From: Tetragonia tetragonoides
Lineage: Eukaryota; Streptophyta; Magnoliopsida; Caryophyllales; Aizoaceae
Length of the DNA stretch: 64,000 nucleotides
Assembly: GCA_038025085.1 (NCBI GenBank)
Contig: CM076146.1
Span: 14,687,001 to 14,751,000, forward strand
Direction of reading: 5' to 3'
A model generated the notes under the pieces. That model was not told the DNA's origin. It worked only from the letters and a program-made list of their open reading frames with translations, and did no database searches. A program made the translations under genes and the position numbers. Of this stretch, positions 10,190 through 22,754 are shown piece after piece (the stretch's first letter is position 1; every line of letters begins with the position of its first letter).

Positions 10190-11011
10190 CAAAGAGATGA
10201 GCAGTTTCTACGCTCACTCATCCCATAAATCTCAGCCGCAATTCAAGCGTTCCCCACTCGTAGACGAGCTAGAAGAAGGTACGTGCATAGAGAGCGTGAA
10301 GACGCCGACATTCATTTGTTCAAAGCCTACTTTGATGAATAACCAAAATTTCATCTTGATATATTTCTCCGTAGATTCCGCATGAAACGATCTCTCTTTT
10401 GTTGTATCATTGATACGACTGTTCATAATAATCCGGATTTTTACGAACAGAGGCGTGATGCTACTGGTAGGTTTGGCTTAACCTATCACCAGAAATGTAC
10501 CGCCGCTATCTGGATGTTAGCTTACGACATTGCATATGACGAAGTTGATGAGTATTTAATTGTTTCCAAATCCACGGCGAAGGAATGTCTTCTCCACTTT
10601 GTAGAAGGTGTCATAAAAAACATTTAGTGCTGAACACTTGCGAAAACCAAATGTCATCGATTTGGAAAGGCTTGTTCGTGATGGTAGGAAACGAGGATTT
10701 CCAGGGATAATGGGAAGTATCAACTGCATGCATTGGGAGTGGAAAAATTATCCAAACGGTTGGAAAAGACAATTTCAAGGCAAGAATAAGACGGCGTCAC
10801 TTGTCCTTGAAGCAGTTGTTGATCACGATCTATGGATTTGGCATGCTTTCTTTGGGACACCAGGTTCGTGCAATGATATTAATGTTCTTGATCAATCTCC
10901 TGTATTAGATGATATTTAAGCTCCGACTGTTCGATACAAGGTGGGAAGCAACACATATCATATGGGATACTATCTTACTGATGGTATATATCCAAAATGG
11001 GCGACATTCAT
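10190..11011 (+). pseudogene. PIF/Harbinger transposase (HARBI1-like nuclease), broken
   Basis: The frame through an arginine-rich stretch and REREDADIHLFKAYF enters the family domain: ATGRFGLTYHQKCTAAIWML, then GFPGIMGSINCMHWEWKNYP, then LWIWHAFFGTPGSCNDINVL. This is the plant DDE nuclease of PIF/Harbinger elements. Breaks: TAA at 10340-10342, a one-base shift in the A-rich run near 10620, TAA at 10917-10919, and loss of the C-terminus at 11011 where a chromovirus LTR begins. The first catalytic Asp (family GSIDCMHWEW) is Asn here (codon 10722-10724), while the second (NDINVLD) is kept. Terminal repeats were not found. The protein would be inactive. Confidence 0.9.
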
Positions 11012-11272
11012 TGTTATACCCCAATATTTTTCATAATTATTATATCGATTTATAATTCTATTATAAATTGTTTCTGAGATTAAATCTAAATTATGTTCAA
11101 CGATTCGATTTATTCAATTAAAGTCATAGTAATATTAATTATTTATTATGGGGCTTTCATAATTTATATTTATCTGGAAAGTAATTAAATTGTTTTATAT
11201 ATGAATAATAATTATTCATATTGTTTTATTTAGCTTTAATTAACAAATTATATTAGAAAATTTAGTTAATCT
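11012..11272 (+). repeat. Truncated LTR of the 31801-43914 chromovirus family
   Basis: TGTTATACCCCAATATTTTT and the following roughly 250 bp align with the start of the LTRs at 31801 and 41045 (shared: GATTCGATTTATTCAATT, then ATAATATTAATTA). The left edge coincides with the LTR's own 5' terminus, so this is an insertion point, not a random repeat. Homology fades near 11270. Confidence 0.8.
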
Positions 11273-11695
11273 CTGGGTGATTCAGCAATAAATTTGGATG
11301 CCTGGAAATTAACTTGGTCTTTATTGTATGTTATTTTCTAAATAACACATCCTTTCGTCTTCATTTGATCTGCAAATTCAGTTGTTTAGTTCTGACTTTT
11401 TTAGTAAACGACCACATTTTCATTTCAGTTGCAAATCTTCATTTCATCTGCAAATAGCTCATATTTATATCATGCCTTCAAAATTGGGACACATGCATTG
11501 GAATGTCCGTTGTGGTTCTAACTAAGATCATATTGATTCTAGAATTTCTCATCTTAAGTGACATTGTATTTACAACCTTTTCTATAAGTTTTTTCAGTAA
11601 AGACTACCGTTTTTATTGAGCTGAAAATGTCTAGTTGTTATGGTCACCCTATCTTTCAAGTGGTTTTAGTATGTTGTTTCAGTTTTTTAGGTGTA

Positions 11696-11737
<42 letters not shown>

Positions 11738-14689
11738 TTCATCACTTACGATTTACTCAAGGTTGTTCGTTTCATTGATATCTCATGATTCTCTTTTGCT
11801 ATTGAAGTATCCTCCAACCCATTATGAGCACTTAAAAAAAATCATGCTGTATAAGCTGGTAATGGAGATCATTATTAAGGTTCATGACCATCAAAATGTT
11901 TTTGCTTGTCTTTAATCATTGTCCCATCATTAAAGTAAAATACATTATCAGAAGATGTGTGTGATGTAAACTTCAACTTTAGGAAGAGTACTTCAGAATA
12001 ACTTAGACATCTTTATTTCCCAATTTCCTCAAACGGGGACAGACTCTCTTAAGTTTTCAGAGGGGACATAAAGGAGTTATTAAATAATCTTTAGAGAGAC
12101 ATGATAAAAGTAAAGTTCAGTGTTCTTTTATCCGTACATTTGGATAATGTTTTTATGCATTATGTTATGTTATGAAACTCTTTTTGCGCTATTACCAAGG
12201 TAAGAGTATGATATTCTTTAGTTTTCTGGATATCTATGTTTTTTAGTAATCCGCTTCCGCTTCAAAGGGTAACATTTGCTCACACATAAAGGGGAAAGTT
12301 TCTAGATATATGTGTGAGTGTGTTGAGTTAGCTAAATCCATTAGATAACTTTGTGTGTCACTCTTTGTTATTTCATATGGGTTTGATTCAACTTAATTTT
12401 ACATAACATTCAGTTCAGTTCATTACCTTTCAGTTCAATTCAGTTTTTTCTAGTTGAATCAAACGAAGATTGAGTCTCCCTCGTTGCTCAAAATTCTCCA
12501 TAGTTTTTGATTAATCAGTATTTCTATATATTGGTATTTATTTATTTATTTATTTTTCTATAGCAAATTTTCAGAATGGATTTTTCCAAAACGGGTAAGG
12601 TAATGAATTGAGTAGTGCATGCTTTAGTTCTTCCGATTTCAGTTTTTTTTTTAGTATATGAACGAATTTAGTATTATTATTAATTCAAATTGAGTAACAT
12701 TGATTCGACTCGAGCATATGACAAATGTTACAGAAACTAGAGATATTATTCATCCTTGTTCATATTATATTTCCTTGTCAGTATCCCTTTTAATTTCGTT
12801 ATTAATTATCATATTGAAGTCTTATGAAATGGGGGTGTGAATCAAAGTTCATTTCATGTTCTTCAGGTTATAAGAATTAGTTGACTGTAACTTTTAATGC
12901 TTATATTCAGTATATAGTATTTTCCTATGTTTATGGGTGTGCAATCCTATACACTTATATCATCTTGCATATGGGTGTTTACGTTTAACGTAAATGTATC
13001 TTGTAAGTGTATTGTGTAATTCATGTGAAATTTTAGAACTCTCCAACTATTCCACGATAGTGGGAGCAGATGACCTAGCTAGCAAGCACCTGCGAATTCG
13101 CAGGTGGAGGATGAGAGCTATTCTAGGTCTATGGTCTTTCGTTTTTTTTTCATTTATTTTTCAATCTTTCACAATTAGGTTGATTATTAAGAATTACATG
13201 AACTTCAGTTTGATGGTTTGATTTTAGTTTATGTCATAAATATTGTTTGATGGTAAGAGTTACAGTAACACATGCATGGCATCTGATTATGGTGATCAAT
13301 GTCTAAACCTATGATAAGGAGTATTAAAATGGTAAAGTCAGTGGGAGCAAAGTCATAATGACATACATATAGTTTTGTGTTTATGAGGGACTAGCTAACT
13401 GCTAGTTAGTTTCATTGACAGTGAGTGTCGGGTATCCAAGTACATTTTGCTATCTCGGTTTCTTTATTTGCACCAGGGATAAAGATCCTTATTGTTTCAA
13501 TAGAAAAGTTTTTTTTTGGCTCCTACGTTGAAGTTTCGGAAAAGTTTTAGTGATACATTGAGGTGCATTATTTGTAGTATACCTATAAGCCATTATGCTT
13601 TCTACTCCTTCAAAATTCAGAACAGTTAGCTATTAAGCTATTTAGTTTCAAATTGAAGGCGATTCATGTGTCATCAAGTCTATTTCATATATTGTGGAGT
13701 GTTTCTGTTACCATTTGACTTAAATAAGAGCAATTAAGTTTTTCGTCAGACACTTGATTACGTGGAGTAGATTAGGTTTATCCTAACATTATTTAGATAG
13801 TGCACTTATGTCATGGATGACATGTTTACTTGATGGTAACTTCAGTTTCCTTTCATAAAGTATAAAAAGACAATTTCTTCACTAGACAATAACACAACAA
13901 TTAAGTTATTTATGAAAAGATAAATTAGCTCATCGTATTATCTGCCATGACTTGCTATTCACTAGCATGCTTACAGATTGTCTCCTATCTTACAGTTTAG
14001 AGTTTATTGTCTATTTAGTGCATTTGGGAATCAAAATTTAAAGTTTAAGATTAAGTTGAGCATATGTGTTTTGAATAAGACACTTTAAATTTTATGGCAT
14101 CATACTTTAGTGGAATGCATGTATTAAGTACCATTTCAATAATCTCTTACTTTGATCCCCATTGTGGAATGGTGTCCCATCGATGTCTATTTAGTTGTGG
14201 TCTAATGTGGTTGCATGTCTTGCGAGGCTTATGCAGACACAAAATTCAGTGCCCTTTTATTTCGGTTGTTTGGGTAAACTTCAAGTTCAGTGTCTTTCGG
14301 GCAACTTCAGTGTAGTGCCTTACGGCACCTTCAGTTCAGTTGGGTTTATGACTTGTTTCAGCTGCAGGTTTGGAATTATGGCAATACCATTGAGTCTTGT
14401 GAGGGAAGGAATAGGATCCTCTAAAGCAGGATGCCTGAACCGCTCTTGCAGCTTAGTGGGAGTTACAGTTCTGGCTTGTGGCCCATCGTTTTGGGTTTAT
14501 GTATAAGCTAGCTAATTAGCATTGGTTTTTTAAGTGGCCACAAATTACTCAAAATGTTTTTCAAAAGTTTTTGAGTATGCTTAAGTATATTTTTCCTTAT
14601 ATATAATTATTATATTTAAAGAACAAATCACAGTTTTATTACAAATTGTTTAAGTTTTTGATTTTCTTTTCCTTGTAGTCTATGGTCCA
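11273..14689. other. AT-rich stretch, no gene recognised
   Basis: Holds a 37-bp A run (11699-11735), a small hairpin element (12381-12464) and several AGTGGGAG sequences near 13060, 13340 and 14455 that resemble copia polypurine tracts. Open frames at 12994-13221, 14094-14315 and 14195-14506 have no recognised domain. It could be the internal part of a non-autonomous retrotransposon ending at the LTR-like start at 14700, but no matching 5' LTR was found. Confidence 0.4.
12381..12464. repeat. 84-bp inverted-repeat element
   Basis: GTTTGATTCAACT at the left is matched perfectly by AGTTGAATCAAAC at the right. The interior is rich in TTCAGTTCAGTTC. It has the form of a very small MITE or a hairpin; no target duplication was identified. 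Confidence 0.5.
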
Positions 14690-15020
14690 AGTGGGAGAAT
14701 GTTGGACTTGTAATTAAGTGGACCATGACTCAAGTAGTCGATATTCAGTTCAATGCTAATATTCGGTTAAGTGGCCCAATAATACAAGTCCATTAAATAT
14801 TTAGTTAGGCCAAAACTCATTAGGATTCCAACGGTGGTAGGAGTCCAATTAAGACATATAATTAGGTTTGTCCCACATCAGGAACTTCAGGTAAAGAGAT
14901 CTCCGCTGTGGCAATATAAATATAAACCCCTTCAGTTTAGATCACCACTCTACTGCATATATTGCTCACAGCGGAAGACCCCCCATACCTATGCGGTACT
15001 CTCTCTCATGGCTTCAGGTT
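14690..15020 (+). repeat. Copia-type polypurine tract and LTR-like start
   Basis: CAAGTGGGAGAA runs directly into TGTTGGACTTGTAATTAAG (TG at 14700), the arrangement at 3' LTRs of many plant Ty1/copia elements. About 220 bp further AATATAAATATAAACC (around 14915) could be a TATA box. A possible end is GGCTTCA near 15018. No second LTR copy and no copia gag-pol upstream were seen, so this may be a solo or truncated LTR. Confidence 0.45.
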
Positions 15021-15484
15021 AGTTTACTTAATTGTATTATGTACTAGTAGATTAATATTAATCGATGTATGTTTACTGTTCAACAAGTTAGTCCCGGGTG
15101 ACTTGGGATTCTTATGTCTCATGATGGGGGGAATGTCTTGCATTTTATACCAAACTATCCAGGTGATTTTTGCAGTTAATCACTTTCTCCCTGCATATTA
15201 TACTCAGAGTCATGGGTCTAATCCATTGCTTCATCTAATTTTGGGATTTTATTTTTAGTGAATTATAGTACTTATTTCTTTAACCTTTTATTTTACTTAA
15301 ATACTTTTATCACTAATTTCATTTATGCCTAATGAACATGCTCTTCTTTGGTTTAAGTTTTACTCATGTAGTACTGATCAGTTAAGAAGCTTGTTGGTAT
15401 TAAACAGTCAAGGGCAAATTTGTGTCCCAATTTAATTTTTTTTGTTCAGTGAACGTTTATTCTAGTATCTGGAGTGTGAATTAA

Positions 15485-15858
15485 CACTACAAAAAATAGG
15501 GTCAAAGAGGGTATTCTGTATCAATTAAATAGGGCGTTTTGGACTTGCCCTAACAGAAGTTATCAAATAGGACAATTTATTTTTGCCCTCTTTGAATTTA
15601 TCAAATAAGGCATTTCTAAAAAAATTGTCCTTTCTTTTTATTAGGCATTGTCTAATAGGGCATTTTAACAAAAAATGCCCTCCTAATTACTACTAAATTT
15701 TCAGAAAACAGGATGAAAAAGGAAAATTTTAAAAAGGAAAATAGTGGCTACTGGAAACAGAGTGAGAAATCGAATTTAGAGAGGGGCAAGCAAGAACGAA
15801 CCATTGGTTTACTTGACTGAAAGATGACGACGATGGTGGAGAAAAAAAAAAAAAGAAA

Positions 15859-15902
<44 letters not shown>

Positions 15903-16467
15903 AACTACTTACTTTGAATAATCAGTCCCACCTTGACTAAATATTGAACATTTGGATTCCAACCACCCAATAAGTAAAGGTGTGACTCATGTTAGTCAGC
16001 AATAGCCTCAGGCCCCCAGCTAACAACTGAACCCATAAAAGGCTTGATGCCTTGATACAATCAGCCCAATAGGCTGAAAAAGTTTTAAAACTTTGAATTG
16101 AACTTTTCGGTTTGAGTTCGCGGATTATACGGTTTGGACCGATTTATTTTGCAACTATATAGACTCGATTGTCTTTTTTATGTATCAAACAAGACAATTT
16201 AAATTGCCTTTCTAGACAATATAATGCTTATTTGTTAAGTATTAAGGAGGGCAAACACAAAATGCTCTATTTGGAAAAAAAATAAGGAGGGCAATCAGCC
16301 CTATTAGAGAAAAAATAAGGACGGTAATTAAAAATGTCCTCTTTGTTCCTTATCAAATAGGGCGTTTTTGGAAAAATGCCATGATAACCTAACACAACGA
16401 GGCAAATAAGGCATTTTTGAAAACGGCCTCTTATAAAACGCCCTCTTTGAAATGAAATGTTGTAGTG
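15485..16467. mobile_element. Non-autonomous CACTA (En/Spm) element, 983 bp
   Basis: Begins CACTACAAAAAATAGGG and ends TGTTGTAGTG; inner termini TCAAAGAGGG and CCCTCTTTGA are also inverted. It is flanked by the 3-bp duplication TAA (15482-15484 and 16468-16470), as expected for CACTA elements. Subterminal regions repeat TCAAATAGGGC, AATAAGGAGGGCA and CAAATAAGGCATTTTT in both orientations, the usual transposase-binding arrays. There is no transposase. It sits within the ankyrin exon of the PGG pseudogene. Confidence 0.93.
15856..15900 (+). repeat. (GACGAT)n microsatellite inside the CACTA MITE
   Basis: About seven uninterrupted GACGAT hexamers in the otherwise unremarkable centre of the element. 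Confidence 0.9.
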
Positions 16468-17942
16468 TAAATGCAGAAACTATTGGCATATTTGTAGTTG
16501 AAAACTTTCCATGGCTCATCAACGAGCGTGACAAGAACGAAATTACTCCTTTAGATAAAGCCGCATAAGTTACATGGCTTATAGAATCTATTTAGAAGAA
16601 GTACCCTTCTTCACTAAGAAGTGCACCCTCTTCCTCGATGCTGACAACATGCAAGAGTGGTCACTTGTCAGTTGTTCTTGCCCTAGCCAATCATTCTCCA
16701 TATATTTAGAAACTTCTACCTTGGACATCGTGATACGCCTTTACACCACATAAAACTTCAAAGTTATGGAGAATACATAGAATTTCTTGGAATAAAAAGC
16801 ATAAGGGAACTGAAAACACACAAGATGTTCATGGTATCACACCTCTACATAAAGCAATTAGGGGAAGAGACATGGAGCTAGGCAAAAGCATTACTCAAAC
16901 TGGAAAAGATAGATTGCAAAATCAGGGACATTACTGATAAAACTGTCGACAATTTATTAGCTTAGCTATGTGTTTGTTCTTATAAATGGGTATGTTTTGC
17001 ATAACTTCTCTATTTGAGTTTGATATAGCCAATCTTTCACTTGCCTCATGGGTTTGCATTGAAGATAAAATATTGAGAAATATTCTTCTTACACAATGTA
17101 TAGTTGAGATTCTGCAAAGTGGTATTTCAGAATCTATTTACTTACTTTTAAACCCCACAAGTTATATGATGTAGATTTCAACTTATTTGTAGCCTTAAGT
17201 GACACACTAAATCTTATTTGAAAAAACCACGAGCTTCTCATAAAGCATGACTGCGATATTGTATATCCAGGATTTATTTGGGTTAAACACTACTTATTCA
17301 TTCATTTTGAATGGTAGGGTCACTAATTGTACATCATACTATTTGATGGAGTATTGATATTACATGAGCCCATTTTATGTACATCTTTGTAGGGTGAAAT
17401 GTGCAGGTGTACTTGAATCAATTCAAAGTACATCCAACGCGAAAAAAACTTGCTTGAGATGCATGGTCACTGTTAGTGGTTGCCATCCTTCAAGCTACCA
17501 TTACATTCACCGCTTGATTCACGCTCCCTAGTGGGTTTGACAGTATTATATATAGGGGAAACAGTTTTGGAGAAGAGGGCAACATTTTTAGTGTTTAGGC
17601 TGTTGGACATATATGCAATGTGTTGTTTCTTGCTGGTCTCGTTCTGCCTCATATGGTCTATATTTTGGGAACGTAATACATCTCTTGTTTGTCGATCGAA
17701 ACTTGATGATACTCATGCAATCACTTCATGAAACCCTGGAGGCATTCATGCCTGGAGTCTCTACTATCAAATCCCACAAGTCAATGTGGGTAGCCATCTT
17801 TGTTATAATAGTGTGTTCTGCAGTTGGGCTTTTAACTCATTTGACTGTTCTACGCAAAGTCTTAAACAAGTTTCTCCCTAATTCAGATAAAGAGCAACAA
17901 GATCATAACCAACCGATGGCACATGTAGGCTCTCTAAGTTGA

Positions 17943-20539
17943 AATCCATTTCTTAATCCTTCTAAAATTGATTGTTGATCTTCCTTGAAAGATGAAAGTA
18001 GTGATCACAATAGGTGAAGTTAAGAAATTGGTGATGTAATATATGCCCTTCTCTGAAAAAACAGAAGTTATAGATACTAAGATTATTTGTGGAGTAACAA
18101 TCTACAAATTTAAAAGCATAAACGTACAGTACTGCATGCTTTCTGTGTACTAATGTAAGTGTTGTGTTTAAATGGCTATTTCAAGGAAATAATGTGCAAG
18201 ATGAGGTGGCAGGAGTTTTAAGAAATCCAAGTGGACGAATCTCAAATGCTTAGATTATTTTTGAGAACTCAAACCTAGCTATGCCAACAGAAGTAGGGAG
18301 CAAAAAGGGGGCACGTAGCAATTCGATTCAATTTTATTTATCGTTGCAGTACCACATATAAATTCATCATCCCTTAGCTGTATACTGTGTTTTCTTCCTA
18401 GTCCGTTGAATCTCCCGTTAGAAGAGTGCTTCTTTTACTCCCTAGTATCTAATGTAAGAACAATTATTCTATTAAAAAAGAAAATTCAATATGAACCAGT
18501 ACACTCATTAGATTTGTTCTTGGATTCCATTACTTGCGTCAAAATAATGACGAAGTACTCGAAATTGTTTTAGTTCCAATAATAACCTGAACTTTTCTTC
18601 CTTTTTTTCTTTCCCTTTCCATTTCTGTTGTCCTTTTATCAGTTTGTGTTTCAGAGATGGTAGAGGTCTTCAGGTCTTTATCATTTAACGGGACCACTTC
18701 CTGCAAAGCTTATACCCATCCCTCGCTCAAAGCATTCTAACAAGTTGTTTGTTTTCTCCATTACCCACGGGTCTCCATAAGGAAACAACACTATCACGAG
18801 ATATTGCCTATTTTAGATGAGCTCTTGCCATCAAACCCTCGATTACTACCTTACTCGCAAGATGAAGGTGCCCCACGGTACAACATCAGTTAAAGCTTTG
18901 TCATATTTTGACTGCTCTTCCTACATTCTACAAGGTCACAAGGGTGAAGAATGAGTGTATATAAATAGCAATCTGAGCCACCAGACCATGTAATTTGATT
19001 CCGGACCATTTTTCACCTTGCTTGTACAAAATGGTTGAAATCTTTAAGAACTTGTTTGGTTTTATTAAGAAGAATGGAGGGAATAGAAGAGATTGAAAAA
19101 TTAAAGAAAGGAAAAAATTTATGTTTCCTACTTTTGTTTTATAGGAACGAATTGAAAGGAAAATGACATTTTAGATTGTTTGGTTAATGTGATTTGGAAG
19201 GCAAGGAAATGAATTATAGTTTTAAACTCACTTTCTATCCAAATTCCACCAAATTAGGAGGAAAGGGAAGAGAAGATTTGATAGGAAGTAAATGAGGACG
19301 GGAGTGTTGTAGTTATAGCACAGCATTTAACTTTATGAATATCTTTGATCCAACCATTGATTGTCCTATGTTTGAGCAGCTATTTCTTCCTTCATTCAGC
19401 TGTGCCATCCATAGGTTGCTATAAAGATGGGTGGTATATATGTTTGCTCACACCAATATTGTTAAGATTTGTATTGTCTAAGCTAAGGCAGCTTTGATTA
19501 TAATCCACACAATACTATTTGCAATCAATGAAAGGTAGTTATAAATATTGGCAATACAAAACTATACATTAAATAAGGGCTCTGCCCTCCTTTAAACTAC
19601 GTAGTTAAAGGAAATACACACAGTGCGCGCGCGCATACACACAAAAAAAATTACTCGTAATACATAATCTATTTAGGCAGTCCGCTTAAATTATCAAATA
19701 GCTTGTATCTTGTTCATATTGCGTTGTTGAATCAAATCTTTTTAATTGTGCAACATCAAATATCATGAATACTTCTGATGTGTGTATATTCAATCAATCC
19801 AAAAATATCAATAACTTGAATGGAAATGCCTAAAGTATATCTGTATTAAGCTAGGACCAAGTCCAATTAACTTGATTTGTTATGGAAAGTTGCAATTCTC
19901 AAAAATTTGTGATTTCTGAGATTTAAAACGTTAAAAAAGTGTTAAATGCTGAATGTAGTTGAACACTTGAACCTGGAGGAATAAGTAACTTATTTTTCCT
20001 ATTTTGTGGGAAGTACAACTTTCTACATTTTATGTCAACTAAAAAATTAAACATTTTTATTTTTGTTTCAACCACGCTTATTGTGATACTTCCTCCGGTC
20101 TATGTAAATTAGTATATTAATCATGTTAAATTAGTTTAATTCATGTTTAGCATAAAACTCATGTTTTTGCATGTTTGAATGATTCATTAGTTTAATTAGC
20201 AAATAATTAGATTAATTGCATGATAAGATTACTTTTCATATTAGTCATAATTATTGCACGGGAAGCATATTTTTATCAATTACTTCTTTATTGCTTTGAT
20301 TTAATTCTAATGAAGTTACTAACATCTTTATTGATGCAAGTTGGCAATTGGCGCGTTAAGCAATAACAGTACGTTTTGGAGAATATTAATATCTTGTATA
20401 TTTATTGGTTTGATTTTGCGCTTTATTAATTCATAGCATGCCAATTGGATAAGTCATGTACAAAGCTATAACAATAGCAATATTTCATGTTGTTCAACCC
20501 ACTTAGTTAATTCAAGGAATTGGACGACCTGATTTTTTT
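17943..20539. other. Stretch with no recognised gene
   Basis: AT-rich non-coding sequence after the PGG pseudogene. Part of 19045-19290 (AAGAACTTGTTTGGTT... and AGATTGTTTGGTTAATGTG...) resembles a common plant repeat, and 58330-58590 has similar purine-rich text. A short GC-alternating run (GCGCGCGCGC) is at 19625-19635. The last 400 bp may belong to the old plus-strand Tat LTR whose 3' part is at 22076-22372, but its left end could not be found. Confidence 0.4.
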
Positions 20540-20544
20540 GGAAC

Positions 20545-22070
20545 TGTAAACTATCGGGATCGCCTCCCTCTCTCCCCTCCGGAGAGCGGAGGACCACGCT
20601 CTTCGGAATCGGGTCGCAATTGGGGAAATGGAGAAGAGTACTCTAGGAAACGTCGTTGATCGTGAATCTTTCGAGTGTGAATGCACATGAAGATTTATTC
20701 ATTGTACTAGGGACGTGATTAAGATTGCTAGAAGTCGCCACCAAATTTAAGGAAATTTGGAACCCTTAGAATCAAGTCAATAGTCTAAAAAGATGTCAAT
20801 CGATTCATGTGCACCTCAATTCCTATTGGGGAAATTGACTTCATTAATGATTTCGAGGGCGTGAGTACTAGTTAGGAAGGTGTTAGGCACCCAACTCGCC
20901 CGTTAAAGACAACGGTCTTTACTAATTATTTCAATGCAATTATTAATGCTACGGTTCCAAACAATGTTCGAATTGTCCAAATTCCTAGATTTAACTAATG
21001 GGTTGAACAAACATTGACTATTGTGACCACTTTTAACATCTTATCAAATTTACATGATTTTAATGCTAAAAGCCTAAAACGATAAATATGCTAAAACCTG
21101 CAAATTAGAGGACAAACAAAGCAGCTCATCGATCAATCACAAACAAGCATAATTATAATAAAATCATTAAAAATAGACATTCATTCATTGGGTTTAATAC
21201 AAGCCCTTTTGCTCAAAATGACGCCATGCATGTACATATCACATAAAACCAAAATCGTTAGTAATAACAAGCAAATAAATGAATTTATTGAAACCCTCAG
21301 GTTGGATTACCTGGATGCTCAAAATGAACTTATTGGGTTTGATGCTTGAATTATTGCTCTTGATGAAGGTTTTAGTTTGTGGTGTTAGGGCTAGCCTAGG
21401 AGTAGAACCAGAATTCTAGGGTGTTTATTTGAGAGAGAAGCCAACTTAGGAGCCTCTAGAGAATCACCAACCAACTGAAGACAAGCCTCTTCAACTGAAC
21501 CCTAAGGTTTATTTATATAGATGAGGAGGAGCTGCCAAGGTTTGGCACGGAAAACTAATAGGCCAAAGAAATTGTCATCCGCGAAAAAAGGTCCAGGCGG
21601 CCATTGCGCCAGGCCAAGCGGTTGAACCGCTGGGATAAGCGGTCAAGCCGCTTGGCTAACGACACAGCCGCTTGTCCTAGAGGCGGCCGCTTGAAAGCAA
21701 GCGTGGCCGCTTGGACCTGGAGCGGTATGCTCAAATAGGCGCCTAACTAGATTTTCGCGCGGGGAAAGCTATTACGTGGGGTCCACGAGGGTTTGACTAA
21801 GTTTCCTTGTTGACCAAGGGTTGACTCAAGGGTTTGAGTTCCCTTTCTGGCTCTTTGGCTCAAAGAGGCCTATTTCTCAGTTTTGGACTCCAATTGAATT
21901 GAGTCCAGCTGGTTCGGATTACCTGTACAAAAGGCTTCCACTAGTTAATTCAAATGAACTAGGCTAATCATCAAAGCCATTATTCTCGCAACCAAAGTTC
22001 GAGAAAATCCAATCCTTTCATCATTGGGTTTTTAGGGGACTAATTATAGACACAAAATTTGGTGTCTACA
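20545..22070 (-). mobile_element. Solo Tat-lineage LTR, 1526 bp, with perfect target duplication
   Basis: Plus-strand reading starts TGTAAACTATCG and ends GGTGTCTACA, so the LTR is on the minus strand and begins TGTAGACACC. It is flanked by GGAAC on both sides (20540-20544 and 22071-22075). It carries the conserved Tat block in reverse (GGTGTTAGGCACCCAACTCG near 20880), a minus-strand TATA box at about 21510, and a GC-rich block with many AAGCGG / CCGCTT inverted pairs (about 21590-21725) just upstream of it. No internal region remains: unequal recombination between two LTRs removed it. Confidence 0.92.
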
Positions 22071-22075
22071 GGAAC

Positions 22076-22372
22076 CGTGCAACTTTAATAATTAATCAAG
22101 ATCAATTTGTAGAGACCGTTTATCTAACGGGCGTACTTGAGTGTCTAACATCATCCCAATTCGTACCCACACCCCCGAACTCAATTGGGTCATTAGAGTC
22201 AATTTATCCCCAATCGGGATTGGGATACACTTAACCTAATTTGGAGTCTTTCTAGACTTTCGATTTGGGTTCTTTATTGGTTTTCAAGTATTCTCCATAA
22301 ATTGGTGTCGACTCTTTAATTATCCTAAACACCCAAGAGAAAGGGAGTAAAATTCAAACCTTGGTGTTTACA
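22076..22372 (+). repeat. 3' part of an older Tat LTR, plus strand
   Basis: Contains AGAGACCG, ACGGGCG, a TGTCTAACATCATCCCA block, TCGTACC and CCCGAACTC in the same order as the LTR at 4126-5430, and ends CTTGGTGTTTACA. The solo LTR at 20545 is inserted in the opposite direction inside it. Its 5' part should lie left of 20540 but could not be bounded. Confidence 0.6.
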
Positions 22373-22754
22373 CATGTACCTGAGTAACACTAGAATATAA
22401 GAATAATAGGGGAATGCTTCAATAAGTTGTAATTTGGGCCAGTGGCCTGGACTATAATTGTAGCATCTAACTTTTCTCAAAGCCTTCATCTGATTTTGTT
22501 TTTACTTGGATTATCATTGAGGAAAATAACTAGGAATCTACAAAGATATATTGAGATATAGGGCTTTTTAAACTACGGATGATAAAACAGAGATATGCAT
22601 CTCATTGTTGATCACAGTACATATATGGAGAAAAATTCTTTTTGTTTTTTCTTATTGTTAACAGGTTTGTATGTAGAAGTATCTTTCAAGTCATCAACTA
22701 ACACTAACACATTTTGTCTTCGCAAGTTGCAACAGGGTAACTCCTAGCCCATAA

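Larger units (their letters stand above)
15466..17942 (+). pseudogene. Ankyrin-repeat PGG-domain protein pseudogene
   Basis: First exon: after TTCTAG (15465) the reading enters ankyrin sequence (WLINERDKNEITPLDKAA), broken by a CACTA MITE and by TAA and TAG codons, and continues to a second ankyrin unit (DVHGITPLHKAIRGRDMEL, near 16835) with a frameshift before its helix and a stop near 16963. Last exon (about 17470-17942): LLVVAILQATITFTA is followed by a TGA and FTLPSGFDS, the PGG domain, then two hydrophobic segments and the C-terminal tail ending at TGA 17940. The family (ACD6/ITN1-like) are membrane ankyrin proteins in stress and defence signalling. At least four in-frame stops and two shifts make this non-functional. 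N-terminal ankyrin repeats were not found upstream. Confidence 0.8.

Noticed and set aside
11691..11915. Open frame starting with many lysines
   Set aside because: It is created by the 37-base A run and has no domain.
20083..20125. ACTTCCTCCGGTCTATGTAA, like a Stowaway end
   Set aside because: No inverted partner and no TA duplication found nearby.
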